A stretch of DNA of 64,000 nt from Cherax quadricarinatus (GCF_038502225.1 NC_091298.1:33134248-33198247), one strand, 5' to 3'. Numbered from the stretch's first letter, positions 31,701 through 46,313 are shown. Notes: generated by a model not told the origin, from the letters alone. Program-made: numbers and translations.

Positions 31701-34700
31701 CAGTGTTACTGACAGTCACTGCTATACACAGTGTTACTGACAGTCACTGCTATACACAGTGCTACTGACAGTCATTGCTATACTCAGCGTTACTGACAGT
31801 CACCGCTATACACAGTGTTAATGACAGTCACTACTATACACAGTGTTACTAACAGTCACTGCTATACACAGTGTTACTGACAGTCACTGCTATACACAGT
31901 GTTACTGACAGTCACTGCTATACTCAGCGTTACTGACAGTCACTGCTATACACAGGCGTTACTGACAGTCACTGCTGTACACAGGTGTTACTGTCAGTCA
32001 CTGCTATACACAGTGTTACTGACAGTCACTGCTATAGAGAGGTTACTGACAGTAACTGTTATACACAATGTTACTGACCGTCCCTGCTATACACAGGTGT
32101 TACAGACGGTCACTGCTATACACAGGTGTTACTGACAGCCACTGCTATACACAGGTGTTACTGACAGTCACTGCAATACACAGGTGCTACTGACAGTCAC
32201 TGCTATACACAATGTTACTGACAGTCACTGCTATACAGAGGTGTTACTGTCACTGCTATACACAGGTCTTACTGACAGTCACTGCTATACACAGGTGCTG
32301 CTGACAGTCACTGCTATACACAGGTGTTGCTAACAGTTACTGCTATACACAGGTGTTACTGACAGTCACTGCTATACATAGGTGTTACTGACGATCACTG
32401 CTGTACACAGGTGTTACTGACAGTCAATGCTATACACAGGTGTTACTGACAGTCACTGTTATGCACGGGTGTTACTGACAGTCACTGCCATGCACAGGTG
32501 TTACTGACAGTCACTGCTATACACAGGTGTTACTGACAGTCACTTCTATGCAGAGGTGTTACTGACAGACACTGCTATACACAGGTGTTACTGACAATAA
32601 CTACTATACGCTGGTGTTACTGACAATAACTACTATACACAGGTGTTGCTGACAGTCACTGCTATACACAGGTGTTACTGACAATAACTACTATAAACAG
32701 GTGTTACTGACAATAACTACTATACACAGGTGTTACTGACAGTCACTGCTATACACAGGTGTTACTGACAGTCACTGTTATGCACAGGTGTTACTGACAG
32801 TCGCTGCTATACAGAGGTGTTACTGACAGTCGCTGCAATACACAGGTGTTACTGACAGTCACTGCTATAAACAGTGTTACTGACAGTCACTGCTATACAC
32901 AGTGTTACTGACAGTCACTGCTATACACAGTGCTACTGACAGTCACTGCTATACTCAGCGTTACTGACAGTCACTGCTACACACAGTGTTACTGACAGTC
33001 ACTGCTATACTCAGCGTTGCTGACAGTCATTGCTATACACAGGCGTTACTGACAGTCACTGCTATACACAGTGTTACTGACAGTCACTGCTATACACAGG
33101 TTACTGACAGTAACTGTTACACACATTGTTACTGACCGTCCCTGCTATATACAGGTGTTACTGACGGTCACTGCTATACACAGGTGTTACTTACAGTTAC
33201 TGCTATACACAGGTGTTACTGGCAGCCACTGCTATACACAGGTGTTACTGACAGCCACTGCTATAGACAGGCGTTACTGGCAGTCACTGCTATACGCAGG
33301 CGTTACTGACAGTCACTGCTATACACAGTGTTACTGACAGTCACTGCTATACAGAATGTTACTGACAGTCACTGCTATACACAGGTGTTACTGACAATCA
33401 CTGCTATACACAGTGTTACTGACAGTCACTGCTACACACAGGTGTTACTGACAGTCACTGCTATACACAGGTGTTACTGACAGTCACTGCTATACAGAGG
33501 TGCTACTGAAAGTCACTGCTATGCACAAATGTTACTGACAGTCACTGCTATACACAAGTTTTACAGTTTCTGCTATGCACAGGTGTTACTGACAGTCACT
33601 GCTTTACACTGGTGTTACTGACAGTCACTGTTATACACAGGTGCGGCAAGTCACTGCTATGCACAAATGTTATTGACAGTTACTGCTATATACAAGTTTT
33701 ACAGACAGTCTCTGCTATGTACAGGTGTTACTGACTGTCACTACTATACACGGTGTTACTGACTGTCACTACTATACACCAGTGTTACTGACATTCACAG
33801 CTATACACAGGTGTTACTGACAGTCACTGCTATACACAGGTGTTACTGACAGTCACTGTTATACACAGGTGTTACTGACAGTCACTGCTATACACTGGCG
33901 TTACTGACAGTCACTTCTATACACAGGTGTTACTGGCAGTGATTACTATACACAGATGTTACTGACAGTCACTGCTATACACAGGTGTTACTGACAGTCA
34001 CTGCTATACACAGGTGTTACTGACAGTCACTGCTGTACACAGATGTTACTGACAGTCACTGCTATATACAGGTGCTACTGACAGTCACTGCTATACAAAG
34101 GTGTTACTGACAGTCACTGCAATACACAGGTGCCACTGACAGTTACTGCTATACGCAGGTGTTACTGTCACTGCTATACACAGGTGTTACTGACAGTCAC
34201 TGCTATACACAATGTTACTGACAGCCACTGCTATGCAGAGGCGTTACTGTCACTGCTATACACAGGTGTTACTGACAGTCACTGCTATACACAGGTGCTA
34301 CTGACAGTCACTGTTATACACATGTATTGCTGACAGTCACTGCTACATACAGGTGTTACTGACAGTCACTGCTATACACAGGTGTTACTGACAGTCACTG
34401 CTATACACAGGTGTTACTGGCAGTCACTGGTATGCACAGTGCTACGGACCGTCACTGCTATTCACAGTGTTACTAACATTCCCAGCTATACACACTGTTA
34501 CTGACAGTCACTGCTATATACAGGTGTTACTGACAGTCACTACTATACACAGTGTTACTGACAGTCACTGCTATACACAGTGTTACTAACATTCCCTGCT
34601 ATACACACTGTTACTGACAGTCACTGCAATACACAGGTGTTACTGACAGTCACTGCTATACACAGTGTTACTGACAGTCACTGCTATGCACACGTGTTAC

Positions 34701-37700
34701 TGACAGCCACTGCCATACACATGTGCTACTGACAGTCACTGCTATACACAAATGTTACTGACAGTCACTGCTATACACAAGTTTTACTGACAGTCTCTGC
34801 TATGCACAGGTGTTACTGACTGTCACTGCTATACACTGGTGTTACTGACAGTCACTACTATACAAGGTGTTACTGACAGTCACTGCTATACACAACTGTT
34901 ACTGACATTCACTGCTAAACACAGGTATTACTGACAGTCACTGCTATACACAGGTGTTACTGACAGTCACTGCTATACACAGGTGTTACTGACAGTCACT
35001 GCTATACACAGGCGTTACTAACAGTCACTGCTATACAAAGGTGTTACTGGCAGTCATTACTATACACAGACGTTACTGACAGTCACTGCTATACAAAGGT
35101 GTTATTGACAGTCACTGCTATTCACAGGTGTTACTGACAGTCACTGCTATACACAGGTGTTACTGATAGTCACTGCTATTCACATGTGTTACTGACAGTC
35201 AGTGCTATACACAGGTGTTACTGACAGTCACTGCTATACATAGGTGTTACTGACAGCCGCTGCTATACAGAGTGTTACTGACAGTCACTGCTATACACAG
35301 GTGTTACTGACAGTCACTGCTATACACAGGTGTTACTGACAGTCACTGCTATACACAGGTTACTGACAGTCACTGATATACACAGTGTTACTGACAGTCA
35401 CTGCTATACACAGGTGTTACTGACGGTCACTGCTTTACACGGGTTTTACTGACAGTCGCTGCTATACACAGGTGTTACTGTCATTCACTGCTATACACAG
35501 GTGTTACTGACAGTCACTGCTATACACAGGTGTTACTGACAGTCACTGCTATACACAGGTGTTACTGACAGTCACTGCTATACACAGGTGTTACTGACAG
35601 TCACTGCAATACACAGGTGCTACTGACAGTTACTGCTATACACAGGTGTTACTGACTGTCACTGCTATACACAGGTGTTACTGACAGTCACTGCTACACA
35701 CAATGTTACTGACAGTCACTGCTATGCAGAGGTGTTACTGTCACTGCTATACACAGGTGTTACTGACAGTCACTGCTATACACAGGTCCTACTGACAGTC
35801 ACTGCTATACACAGGTGTTGCTGACAGTCACTGCTATACACAGGTGTTACTGACAGTCACTGCTATACACAGGTGATATTGACAGTCACTGGTATACAGA
35901 GGTGTTTCTGGCAGTCACTGCTATACACAGGCGTTACTGACAGTCACTGGTATACACAGTGTTACGGACCGTCACTTCTATACACAGGTGTTACTGACGG
36001 TCACTGCTATACACAGGTGTTACTGACAGTCACTGCTATTCACAGGTGTTACTGACAGTCACTGCTATACACAGTGTTACTGACAGTCACTGCTATACAC
36101 AGGTGTTACTGACAGTCACTGCTATTCACAGGTGTTCCTGACAGTCAGTGCTATACACTGGTGTTACTGACAGTCAGTGCTATACACAGGTGTTACTGAC
36201 AGTCACTGCTATACATAGGAGTTACTGACAGCCGCTGCTATACAGAGTGTTACTGACAGTCACTGCCATACACAGGTGTTACTGACAGTCACTGCTATAC
36301 ACACGTTTTACTGACGGTCACTGCTATACACGGGTTTTACAGACAGTCGCTGCTATACACAGGTGTTACTGACAGTCACTGCTATACACAGGTTTTGCTG
36401 ACAGTCACTGCTATACACAGTGTTACTGACAGTCAGTGCTATACACAGTGTTACTGACAGTCAGTGCTATACACAGGTGTTACTGGCAGTCAGTGCTATA
36501 CACAGGTGTTACTGACAGTCACTGCTATACATAGGAGTTACTGACAGCCGCTGCTATACAGAGTGTTACTGACAGTCACTGCTATACACAGGTGTTACTG
36601 ACAGTCACTGCTATACACACGTGTTACTGACGGTCACTGCTATACACGGGTTTTACAGACAGTCTCTGCTATACACAGGTGTTACTGACAGTCACTGCTA
36701 TACACAACTGTTACTGACATTCACTGCTGAACACAGGTGTTACTGACAGTCACTGCTAAACACAGGTGTTACTGACAGTCACTGCTATACACAGGCGTTA
36801 CTAACAGTCGCTGCTATACACAGGTGTTACTGGCAGTCATTACTATACACAGATGTTACTGACAGTCACTGCTATACACAGGTGTTATTGACAGTCACTG
36901 CTATTCACAGGTGTTACTGACTGTCACTGCTATACACAGGTGTTACTGACAGTCACTGCTATTCACAGGTGTTACTGACAGTCAGTGCTATACACAGGTG
37001 TTACTGACAGTCACTGCTATACATAGGTGTTACTGACAGTCACTGCTATACACAGGTGTTACTGACAGTCACTGCTATACACAGGTGTTACTGACAGTCA
37101 CTGCTATACACAGGTTACTGACAGTCCCTGCTATACACAGTGTTACTGACAGTCACTGCTATACACAGGTGTTACTGACGGTCACTGCTTTACACGGGTT
37201 TTACTGACAGTCGCTGCTATACACAGGTGTTACTGTCAATCACTGCTATACACAGGTGTTACTGACAGTCACTGCTATACACAGGTGTTACTGAGAGTCA
37301 CTGCTATACACAGGTGTTACTGACAGTCACCGCTATACACAGGTGTTACTGACAGTCACTGCAATACACAGGTGCTACTGACAGTTACTGTTATACACAG
37401 GTGTTACTGACAGTCACTGATATACACAGGTGTTACTGACAGTCACTGCTATACACAATGTTACTGACAGTCACTGCTATGCAGAGGTGTTACTGTCACT
37501 GCTATACACAAGTGTTTCTGGCAGTCACTTCTATACACAGGTGCTACTGACAGTCACTGCTATACACAAGTGTTGCTGACAGTCACTGCTATACACAGGT
37601 GTTACTGACCGTCACTGCTATACACAGGTGTTACTGACAGTCACTGCTATACACAGGTGTTACTGACAGCCACTGCTATACACAGCTATTCACAGGTGTT

Positions 37701-40700
37701 ACTGACAGTCACTGCTATACACAGGTGTTACTGACAGTCACTGCTATACACAGTGTTACTGACAGTCACTGCTATACATAGGTGTTACTGACAGTCACTG
37801 CTATTCACAGGTGTTACTGACAGTCACTGCTATACACAGGTGTTACTGACAGTCAGTGCTATACACAGGTGTTACTGACAGTCACTGCTATACATAGGTG
37901 TTACTGACTGCCGCTGTTATACAATGTTACTGACAGTCACTGTTATACACAGGTGTTACTGACAGTCACTGCTATACACAGCTGTTACTGACAGTCACTG
38001 TTATACACAGGTTACTGACAGTCACTGCTATACACAGTGTTACTGACAGTCACTGCTATACACACGTGTTACTGACGGTCACTGCTATACACGGGTTTTA
38101 CAGACAGTCGCTGCTATACACAGGTGTTACTGACAGTCACTGCTATACACAGGTGTTACTGACAGTCACTGCTATACACCGGCGTTACTGACAGTCACTG
38201 GTATACACAGTGTTACTGACAGTCACTGCTATACACAGGTGTTACTGACAGTCACTGCTATACACAGTGTTACTGACAGTCACTGCTATACACAGTGTTA
38301 CTGACAGTCACTGCTATACACAGTGTTACTGACAGTCACTGCTATACACAGTGTTACTGACAGCAACTGCTATACTCAGTGTTAATGACAGTCACTGCTA
38401 TACACAGTGTTACTGACAGCCACTGCTATACACAGTGTTACTGACAGTCACTGCTATACACAGTGTTACTGACAGTCACTGCTATACACAGGTGTTACTG
38501 ACAGTCACTGCTATACAAAGGTGTTACTGACATTCACTGCTATACACAATGTTACTGACAGTCACTGCTTTTCACAGGTGTTACTGACAGTCACTGCTAT
38601 ACACAGATGTTACTGACAGTCACTGCTATACACAAGTGTTACTGACAGTCACTGCTATTCACACGTGTTACTGACAGTCAGTGCTATACACAGATGTTAC
38701 TGACAGTCAGTGCTATACACAGGTGTTACTGACAGTCACTGCTATACATAGGTGTTACTGACAGTCACTGCTATACATAGGTGTTACTGACAGCCGCTGC
38801 TATACAGAGTGTTACTGACAGTCACTGCTATACACAGGTGTTACTGACAGTCACTGCTATACACAGGTGTTACTGACAGTCACTGCTATACACAGGTTAC
38901 TGACAGCCACTGCTATACACAGTGTTACTGACAGTCACTGCTATACACATGTGTTACTGACAGTCACTGCTATACATAGGTGCTACTGACAGTCACTGCT
39001 ATACACAGGTGTTACTGACAGTCACTGCTATACACAGTGTTACTGACAGTCACTGCTATACAGAGTGTTACTGACAGTCACTGCTATACACAGGTGTTAC
39101 TGACAGTCACTGCTATACACAATGTTACTGACAGTCACTGCTATTCACAGGTGTTACTGACAGTCACTGCTATACAGAGGTGTTACTGACAGTCACTGCT
39201 ATAGACAGGTGTTACTGACAGTCACTGCTATACGCAGGTGTTACTGACAGTCACTGCTATAGACAGGTGTTACTGACAGTCACTGCTATACGCAGGTGTT
39301 ACTGACAGTCACTGCTATAGACAGGTGTTACTGACAGTCACTGCTATACGCAGGTGCTACTGACAGTCACTGCTATTCACAGGTGTTACTGACAGTCACT
39401 GCTATACACAGGTGTTACTGACAGTCACTGCTATACACAATGTTACTGACAGTCACTGCTATACACAGGTGTTACTGACAGTCACTGCTATAGACTGGTG
39501 TTACTGACAGTCACTGCTATACACAGGTGCTACTGACAGTCACTGCTGTACACAGGTGTTACAAGCAGTCACTGCTATACACAGGCGTTACTGACAGTCA
39601 CTGGTATACACAGTGTTACTGACAGTCACTGCTATACACAGGTGTTACTGACAGTCACTGCTATAGACAGTGTTACTGACCGTCACTGCTATACACAGTG
39701 TTACTGACAGCCACTGCTATACACAGTGTTACTGACAGTCAGTGCTATACACAGTGTTACTGACAGTCACTGCTATACACAGGTGTTACTGACGGTCACT
39801 GCTATACACAGGTGTTACTGACAGTCACTGCTATATACAGGTGTTACTGCCAGCCACTGCTATACACAGCTATTCACAGGTGTTATTGACAGTCACTGCT
39901 ATACACAGGTGTTACTGACAGTCACTGCTATACACAGTGTTACTGACAGTCACTGCTATACATAGGTGTTTCTGACAGTCACTGCTATTCACAGGTGTTA
40001 CTGACAGTCAGTGCTATACACAGGTGTTACTGACAGTCAGTGCTATACACAGGTGTTACTGACAGTCACTGCTATACATAGGTGTTACTGACAGCCGCTG
40101 CTATACAGAGTGTTACTGACAGTCAATGCCATACACAGGTGTTTCTGACAGTCACTGCTATACACAGCTGTTACTGACAATCACTGCTATACACAGGTTA
40201 CTGACAGTCACTGCTATACACAGTGTTACTGACAGTCACTGCCATACACACGTGTTACTGACGGTCACTGCTATACACGGGTTTTACAGACAGTCGCTGC
40301 TATACACAGGTGTTACTGACAGTCACTGCTATACACAGGTGTTACTGACAGTCACTGCTATACACAGGCGTTACTGACAGTCACTGGTATACACAGTGTT
40401 ACTGACAGTCACTGCTATACACAGGTGTTACTGACAGTCACTGCTATACACAGTGTTACTGACAGTCACTTCTATACACAGTGTTACTGACAGTCACTGC
40501 TTTACACAGTGTTACTGACTGTCACTGCTATACACAGTGTTACTGACAGCCACTGCTATACTCAGTGTTACTGACAGTCACTGCTATACACAGTGTTACT
40601 GACAGCCACTGCTATACACAGTGTTACTGACAGTCACTGCTATACACAGTGTTACTGACAGTCACTGCTATACACAGGTGTTACTTACAGTCACTGCTAT

Positions 40701-41817
40701 ACAAAGGTGTTACTGACAGTCACTGCTATACACAATGTTACTGACAGTCACTGCTTTTCATAGGTGTTACTGACAGTCACTGCTATACACAGATGTTACT
40801 GACAGTCACTGCTATACACAGGTGTTACTGACAGTCACTGCTATACACAGTGTTACTGACAGTCACTGCTATACACAAGTGTTACTGACAGTCACTGCTA
40901 TTCACACGTGTTACTGACAGTCAGTGCTATACACAGGTGTTACTGGCAGTCACTGCTATACATAGGTGTTACTGACAGTCACTGCTATACATAGGTGTTA
41001 CTGACAGCCGCTGCTATAGTGTTACTGACAGTCACTGCTATACACAGGTGTTACTGGCAGTCACTGCTATACACAGCCGTTACTGACAGTCACTGGTATA
41101 CACAGTGTTACTGACAGTCACTGCTATACACAGGTGTTACTGACAGTCACTGCTATACACAATGTTACTGACAGTCACTGCTATTCACAGGTGTTACTGA
41201 CAGTCACTGCTATACACAGATGTTACTGACAGTCACTGCTATACACAGGTGTTACTGACAGTCACTGTTATACACAGGTGTTACTGACAGTCGCTGCTAT
41301 ACATAGGTGTTACTGACAGTCACTGCTATACACAGGTGCTACTGACAGTCACTGCTATACACAGGTGTTACTGACAGTCACTGCTATACACAGGTGTTAC
41401 TGACAGTCACTGCAATACACAGGTGCTACTGACAGTGACTGGTATAAACAGGTGTTACTGACAGTCGCTGCTATACACAGGTGTTACTGACAGTCACTGC
41501 TATTCACAGTGTTACTGACATTCACTGCTATACTCAGGTGTTACTGACAGTCGCTGCTATACACAGGTGTTACTGACAGTCACTGCTATTCACAGTGTTA
41601 CTGACAGTCACTGCTATTCACAGTGTTACTGACAGTCACTGCTATTCACAGGTGTTACTGACAGTCGCTGCTATACACAGGTGTTACTGACAGTCACTGC
41701 CATTCACAGTGTTACTGACAGTCACTGCTATTCATAGTGTTACTGACAGTCACTGCTATACACAGGTGTTACTGACAGTCACTGCTATTCACAGTGTTAC
41801 TGACAGTCACTGCTATA
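28743..41817 (+). repeat. 13-kb minisatellite of a 29-bp unit
   Basis: The unit is CACAGGTGTTACTGACAGTC plus ACTGCTATA (29 bp), with a frequent 28-bp form lacking one G (CACAGTGTTACTG). About 450 copies occur. Each unit holds an E-box-like CAGGTG and the 9-bp palindrome TGACAGTCA. Three 29-bp units read as a 29-residue peptide period, explaining repeated LLTVTAIHRCYW frames, which are not genes. Shared rare variants show higher-order duplication. It ends at 41817 within CTGCTATATATCTTC. Confidence 0.97.
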
Positions 41818-42412
41818 TATCTTCACTGACAAAACTAGACATTTTTCAGATGCACTGCGAAACATCAAGACGTAATACGAAGCACTTATAGAAGACACAC
41901 ACATGGAAAAATGGAATCCAAATACCGAAAAAATATTTATATAACGACTGAGACTAAGAATATAATTAAAATGAGGAGAAATTTGAAATCAAAACCTGAC
42001 ATGATAAAAGTAAAAAATCAAAGTTAATTCGTAGTATCATATAATATTCTTTCTTTATTATTACTCGACAAGGAACGACAGGTTTCCAAATATCAAAACG
42101 TCTTTGTGTCATCAAAGATTCTCAAGTTGAAGCAGCTCAATAAATGCACCAAATTTTAAGAATTATCAGAGTGTAATACCATACTAAGAATGTTAAAAAT
42201 GTATACATTTACCACTACACCCGGGAAACATTAACACCAAGTCTAATAATAATTCTCAACTGATTATAAGTGTAATTAAAAGAATTGCTTATTCTTAAAG
42301 CAATCCTCATAACAATGTAAAATAGTAACACATTGCATTAACCTTAATTTTTATAGGATTCGACCTGTAAGCCAGCAGAAGGCCTCGATCACACGACTAA
42401 AATCTCTAGTGA
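41818..42412. other. No gene recognised
   Basis: AT-rich sequence follows the satellite. No ORF, RNA gene or repeat was recognised. Confidence 0.4.
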
Positions 42413-42640
42413 CTAACAAAATCGTAATGACACGATTGCAAACAAACCATACCACGGGTGGGGTTAGAACCCGAGATCACAGTCTCTCAAAACTCCAGAC
42501 CTTCGCGTTAGCCACTGGGCCAGCTACCTTCAATAAGATTCATCCAACTAGGTATATTTCTACACCATAGGAAGGTTAGCATAAGCATCATTGTGACCAC
42601 AAATGCAAGTTCTTACAGACTAATCTCCCTAGTGGCTGAT
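42413..42640 (-). mobile_element. tRNA-derived SINE copy
   Basis: On the minus strand, in 5'-3' element order: the segment with ACCTTCCTATGGTGTAGAAA, TACCTAGTTGGATGAATCTT, the A-box-like TGGCCCAGTGGCTAACGCG, the B-box-like GGTTCTAACCCC, and the tail GGTATGGTTTGTTTGCAATC followed by GTGTCATTACGATTTTGTTA. It aligns in order with 63440-63660. It is a single, non-inverted copy. Confidence 0.65.
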
Positions 42641-43734
42641 CATCATATGATTAAGACTTGAGTCAGGAAACGCTTATCCTGTTTCCTGATGAATCTTACC
42701 TATCCTAACTTACTAATAGAATACCTTATAACCGAATGATTACAGAGGAAATGTATAATAAGATCGTCATTGAAGAAATCGATGAAATTTTCCGACATAT
42801 ACGAGAGGTATGATATAATGAAGGGTTGTAACTAATACTGAAGCACAAAAGATAGTTATCCCGATGATTCAGTTAAGCAATACATTGAAAAAAATTTCTG
42901 GTGTGGTTGTTTAAAGTCTACCCAGTCGTATACGGACCAAGTGTTGTTTGTCCCCGACCGTACAGCGTCTAGTGCCTACAGTAAAAGAAGAACCAGTAAT
43001 CCTAATTGATTCATTGATTTCTTGCGATTATTATGCTTGACAGGATTGTCTAAGCATCGATGTGTGACGTTGTTCAGAGCACCGAGAGGATAAATGAAAT
43101 AAAGACTGTTTAAATGCATAGCTTCTGAACAGCATCAGCAAATTACACTTAATCTTGAATTATAAAACAAATGTTTATTAATTGTAAAACCTTGATTCCA
43201 TTGGTATTAAAGTAAGTGAAAGGCATCTACACAACATGACTCAGAAGCAACATCTTGATTCAGTTAATTTTTTACGAGACTAGAACTGAGTGGTAAATCC
43301 GTGGAAATTAAACAGACCTTTTTTCCTGCCTACAAATGAAGGAAAGTGTACTGAGCAACCAAGATACAACTAACATAATATTATAAATGAGAAATTGAAA
43401 TGTTCAGTAGTAGCACTCGCGCAGCTCTTCAACTGCTAGCTCCATAGCTTTTTGAGAGCTTGCGTACTGGAATTCGATCGATATTAGTAACTCCTCCTAT
43501 GTAAAGCAGAGGCCACGTGATTAAACACTTTCATTAAGTTTCAGATATTTAGATGTGATTTACTTTTGTGCTGCAGTTCCCAGGTAAGAATGTATGGGCA
43601 ACATATTCGATGATGAAAATTCCAGTGGTCTGGGTGAGAGTATGAATGCCTTACAAAGAATGAGCAGTGATGCCAACTGAATTATGCAACTGGACAACTT
43701 TTTCAAGAGAGAATGGTTGGGTCTGAGACGGACG
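42641..43734. other. No gene recognised
   Basis: AT-rich sequence with only short frames; nothing supportable. Confidence 0.4.
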
Positions 43735-44040
43735 TGACCTCTCAGTGATTACATTCTTTCTTCTACTACTCTACACCTCTCCTGCCGACAGCATACAAGT
43801 CCCCACACTGTCGCTGGCTCATCATATTGTTTCAGAATATGAAACCGAATGCTTCTCCAGGCTGAGGGACTGACAACCTCAAATCTACATCTTCAAGGGT
43901 GATGGACTGATTACATCGTCTTCATATGTCTACTGTTCCTGCCTACTTTCTGTACTAGACTGAAGCAGCCTACTCTGTAGGCGAAACGTTTTGGAAAAAG
44001 ATGCCTAAATGATACCTATATGTCTTATTTACCATGCTAT
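43735..44040 (+). mobile_element. Hammerhead-element copy, diverged
   Basis: The order CTACACCTCTCCTGCC, GAGGGACTGACAACCTC, GATGGACTGATTACATCG, then the motif at 43951-44014, matches the body of the 371-bp unit (CTGCACCTCTCCTGCC, GAGGGACTGATTACCTC). The core reads CUGAAGC...GAAACGUU with a perfect 5-bp stem II (GCCUAC/GUAGGC), but core base A9 is C and stem I is poor. Confidence 0.55.
43951..44014 (+). ncRNA. Degenerate hammerhead motif, CUGAAGA type
   Basis: CUGAAGC-AGCCUACUCUGUAGGC-GAAACGUU. Stem II is intact. The core base following CUGAAG is C where A is required, and stem I pairs poorly, so it is probably inactive. Confidence 0.45.
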
Positions 44041-44999
44041 TAGAAGGAAAAATAAATTCTTATCAGTTTAAACAAATGACAGTTAACGATTATCCTGGTC
44101 GGAAGGTAGAGGAGACTATAAACATTCTCATTAAGGACTGGAATACAGAAGACGAAACACTAAACATTAAAACCTATGAGAAAAACTTCACTGCATGATT
44201 AACAAAACAAATTTAATTTCATATTTCTCAAAAGCACTTACCCAATAAAATTAGTTACACCGAGCAACAGAATAGTTAAGATGCTAGTCTATTACTGGTA
44301 GAAGGAAACTATTTTATTACGATTTTTCAAAAACACAAGAAATAGCATATACAACACCATGAAAGACAGACACGCAGCTTCAAGTCAGTCACAGAGAAAC
44401 AGAGGTGAAATATATTTTCAGATATTTTAAGAAGCAGGGGATGGTGCCATGTTAACATAATGATATTTATGCTCACTGTATAAATTACGAATAACATAGG
44501 CAAAGGGTTTAATCAATAAATATATTCGTTTGTTCCATTCAGTGGAGATGGTAAGATTGGTCGTGGTTGTCTCAAAAACTCTGCCTTGGTCCTGTATTTC
44601 TCGTGGTGCGACAATGTGCGAAAAATCGGCTAGTCATGTGTTGTAAGTGTTCTAGAGCCTGCTGGCTTACTTGCGTTTCTTAGGCATGTCAGAAAGTTTC
44701 GGCCTTTATCGCATCCACTAAATGGCATCTTGTTCACTCCTGTGGTGCACGACGTATGGTGTCTAGGTTTCTGGAAGTCACTCTTTTGGTTTAGTGCTAC
44801 GGACTGCCTCATCCATGTTGACTACGTAGAAGTGGAGCGAGGTGGTGACAGTCTGCATTTTGGGGAGGACCACTTATTGACCTATGTTATGTGTTGTGCA
44901 TGTGAGAGACTCGCTCGTTACAAGGGATGATAACAATTGAATCATTGAATAAAGTAAAAGTATCCTCGGTTTATTTCTGTTCTATTGAAATATTAATTT
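44041..44999. other. No gene recognised
   Basis: AT-rich sequence; 60- and 66-codon frames overlap on opposite strands at 44630-44930 with no recognisable domain. Confidence 0.35.
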
Positions 45000-45260
45000 C
45001 ACATGCTGAGTATTGGGAGGAAGAAACCTGTGATAACATTGTGCTTGTTTTTAAGAAAATGTTGGTTTTTCTTTGCACAGTGTTGTAGAACATCCTTATC
45101 CCTGATGAACAGGAAATTCAGAAAAGGTATGATGCAGTGACTTCTTCTAGCGTCATCTGTATAAGGTTGAAATATCTAGAAACAGTGGCCAGCATATTAT
45201 CCAAATAATGAGTCAAGGAAAGATATCAGTTAATAAATTCTTCTCGAGGTGTTTCCGAAC
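45000..45260 (-). pseudogene. Possible Penelope-like RT C-terminal relic
   Basis: On the minus strand around 45000-45150 one frame reads CSTTLCKEKPTFS and another FLNFLFIRDKDV. These resemble the Penelope RT end (LPFLDV.., T..YRKPTF). Stops interrupt every frame and no catalytic box is visible. This is a weak call based on two short similarities. Confidence 0.25.
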
Positions 45261-46099
45261 ATTGTTCTAAGAGGGGATGCATAGCTATTCCTAATTTTTG
45301 TGCATAGACCAGTAGTCATGTCTTGCTAGAGAATTATTTTATTTATGATGAGCACACTGTTAAGCCTAGTAAGAAGGTCTCCCGAATGCTGCAAGTATAA
45401 GCTGCTTACTGTTCCCAACATTCTGCACATTCTGCTGGTTTGTAGTGTGCACTGCTCCTCCCGGAAGTGACCAGGCGTGAAGATATCTTCAGTTTAAGAA
45501 TCTTAGAGAGTTTACAGATATTTACAGGTTTGGCTTCAATAGGGAGGAGGTACAAGAATTTGCTTCCCTTTGTAATACACCTGAAAACCTTCTAAATTTC
45601 TCTGAGGAAAGGAACAGAGTCTCGGTGCAGTGTTGAAGGGGATGGTCTCTTAGGTGTCGCGATAGTTTATGAGATCTATTTTCGCCTGATAGTCTTCATT
45701 TTTAAGACTAAGCACTCCTCCTCCTCCATCTATGTCAGCAGTAATAGGTTAAGCACCCCCAGTAAAATAGTGCCACTTAAAAAGAATCTGACAAATCAGT
45801 CTAAGAATGAAAGCTACATCGGATGATCACGTGAACAATGTGACCTTGAAGAATCTGGAACAATCCACGGAAGGAAATGAAAGACCCAAAGGAACTATTT
45901 ACATAGCATCACTGATAGAAACATCTGTACAAATGATGGAATGGAAAATATTTACAAATTATGGGTTGTATACGCAAATGTGTTTATCAATAGTATTAGT
46001 TATACGAGTGGGCAGCCGATAATAAGCCCTCTTCTGAACACTGTGCCTCAACATTTATTTATGAAAGAACTAAAAATGAAGTGTTAATTATCTGATTAA
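45261..46099. other. No gene recognised
   Basis: AT-rich sequence with a 71-codon frame (45807-46022) lacking any known domain. Confidence 0.35.
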
Positions 46100-46122
46100 T
46101 TATACACATTTGCATCATCTGG

Positions 46123-46175
46123 GTATCTTTATCATGTAGACGTTTCGCCATCCAGTGTCTTTATCAGTACAATAC
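46123..46175 (-). ncRNA. Hammerhead ribozyme-like motif, subfamily 2
   Basis: GUAU-UGUA-CUGAUAA-(GACACUGGAUGGC)-GAAACGUC-UACA-UGAUAAAG-AUAC on the minus strand. The cleavage triplet is canonical GUC, and stem I pairs perfectly (UGUA/UACA, GUAU/AUAC). The core has CUGAUAA, not CUGAUGA, replacing the catalytic G, so cleavage is doubtful. Confidence 0.55.
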
Positions 46176-46313
46176 AAGGACATAATCTGAAGATCAGCAA
46201 TACATATAGTCAGTGAGATACGAGGTAATTAGTCACTGAGCTTAGTAGCATGTAGGCTGATGGAATGATTACCTAGTCTTTCACTGTCTTTACAGTGTTC
46301 AGATAATGTCCAT

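Noticed and set aside
28743..41817. CRISPR-like regular array
   Set aside because: Units are contiguous without unique spacers and drift gradually; the genome is eukaryotic. This is a minisatellite.
28839..41891. Many 60-116-codon plus-strand ORFs with repeated LLTVTAIHRCYW-like peptides
   Set aside because: They follow from the 29-bp unit being free of stops in several frames; frames drift at 28-bp variants and start at arbitrary ATGs. There is no promoter, no unique sequence and no codon bias.
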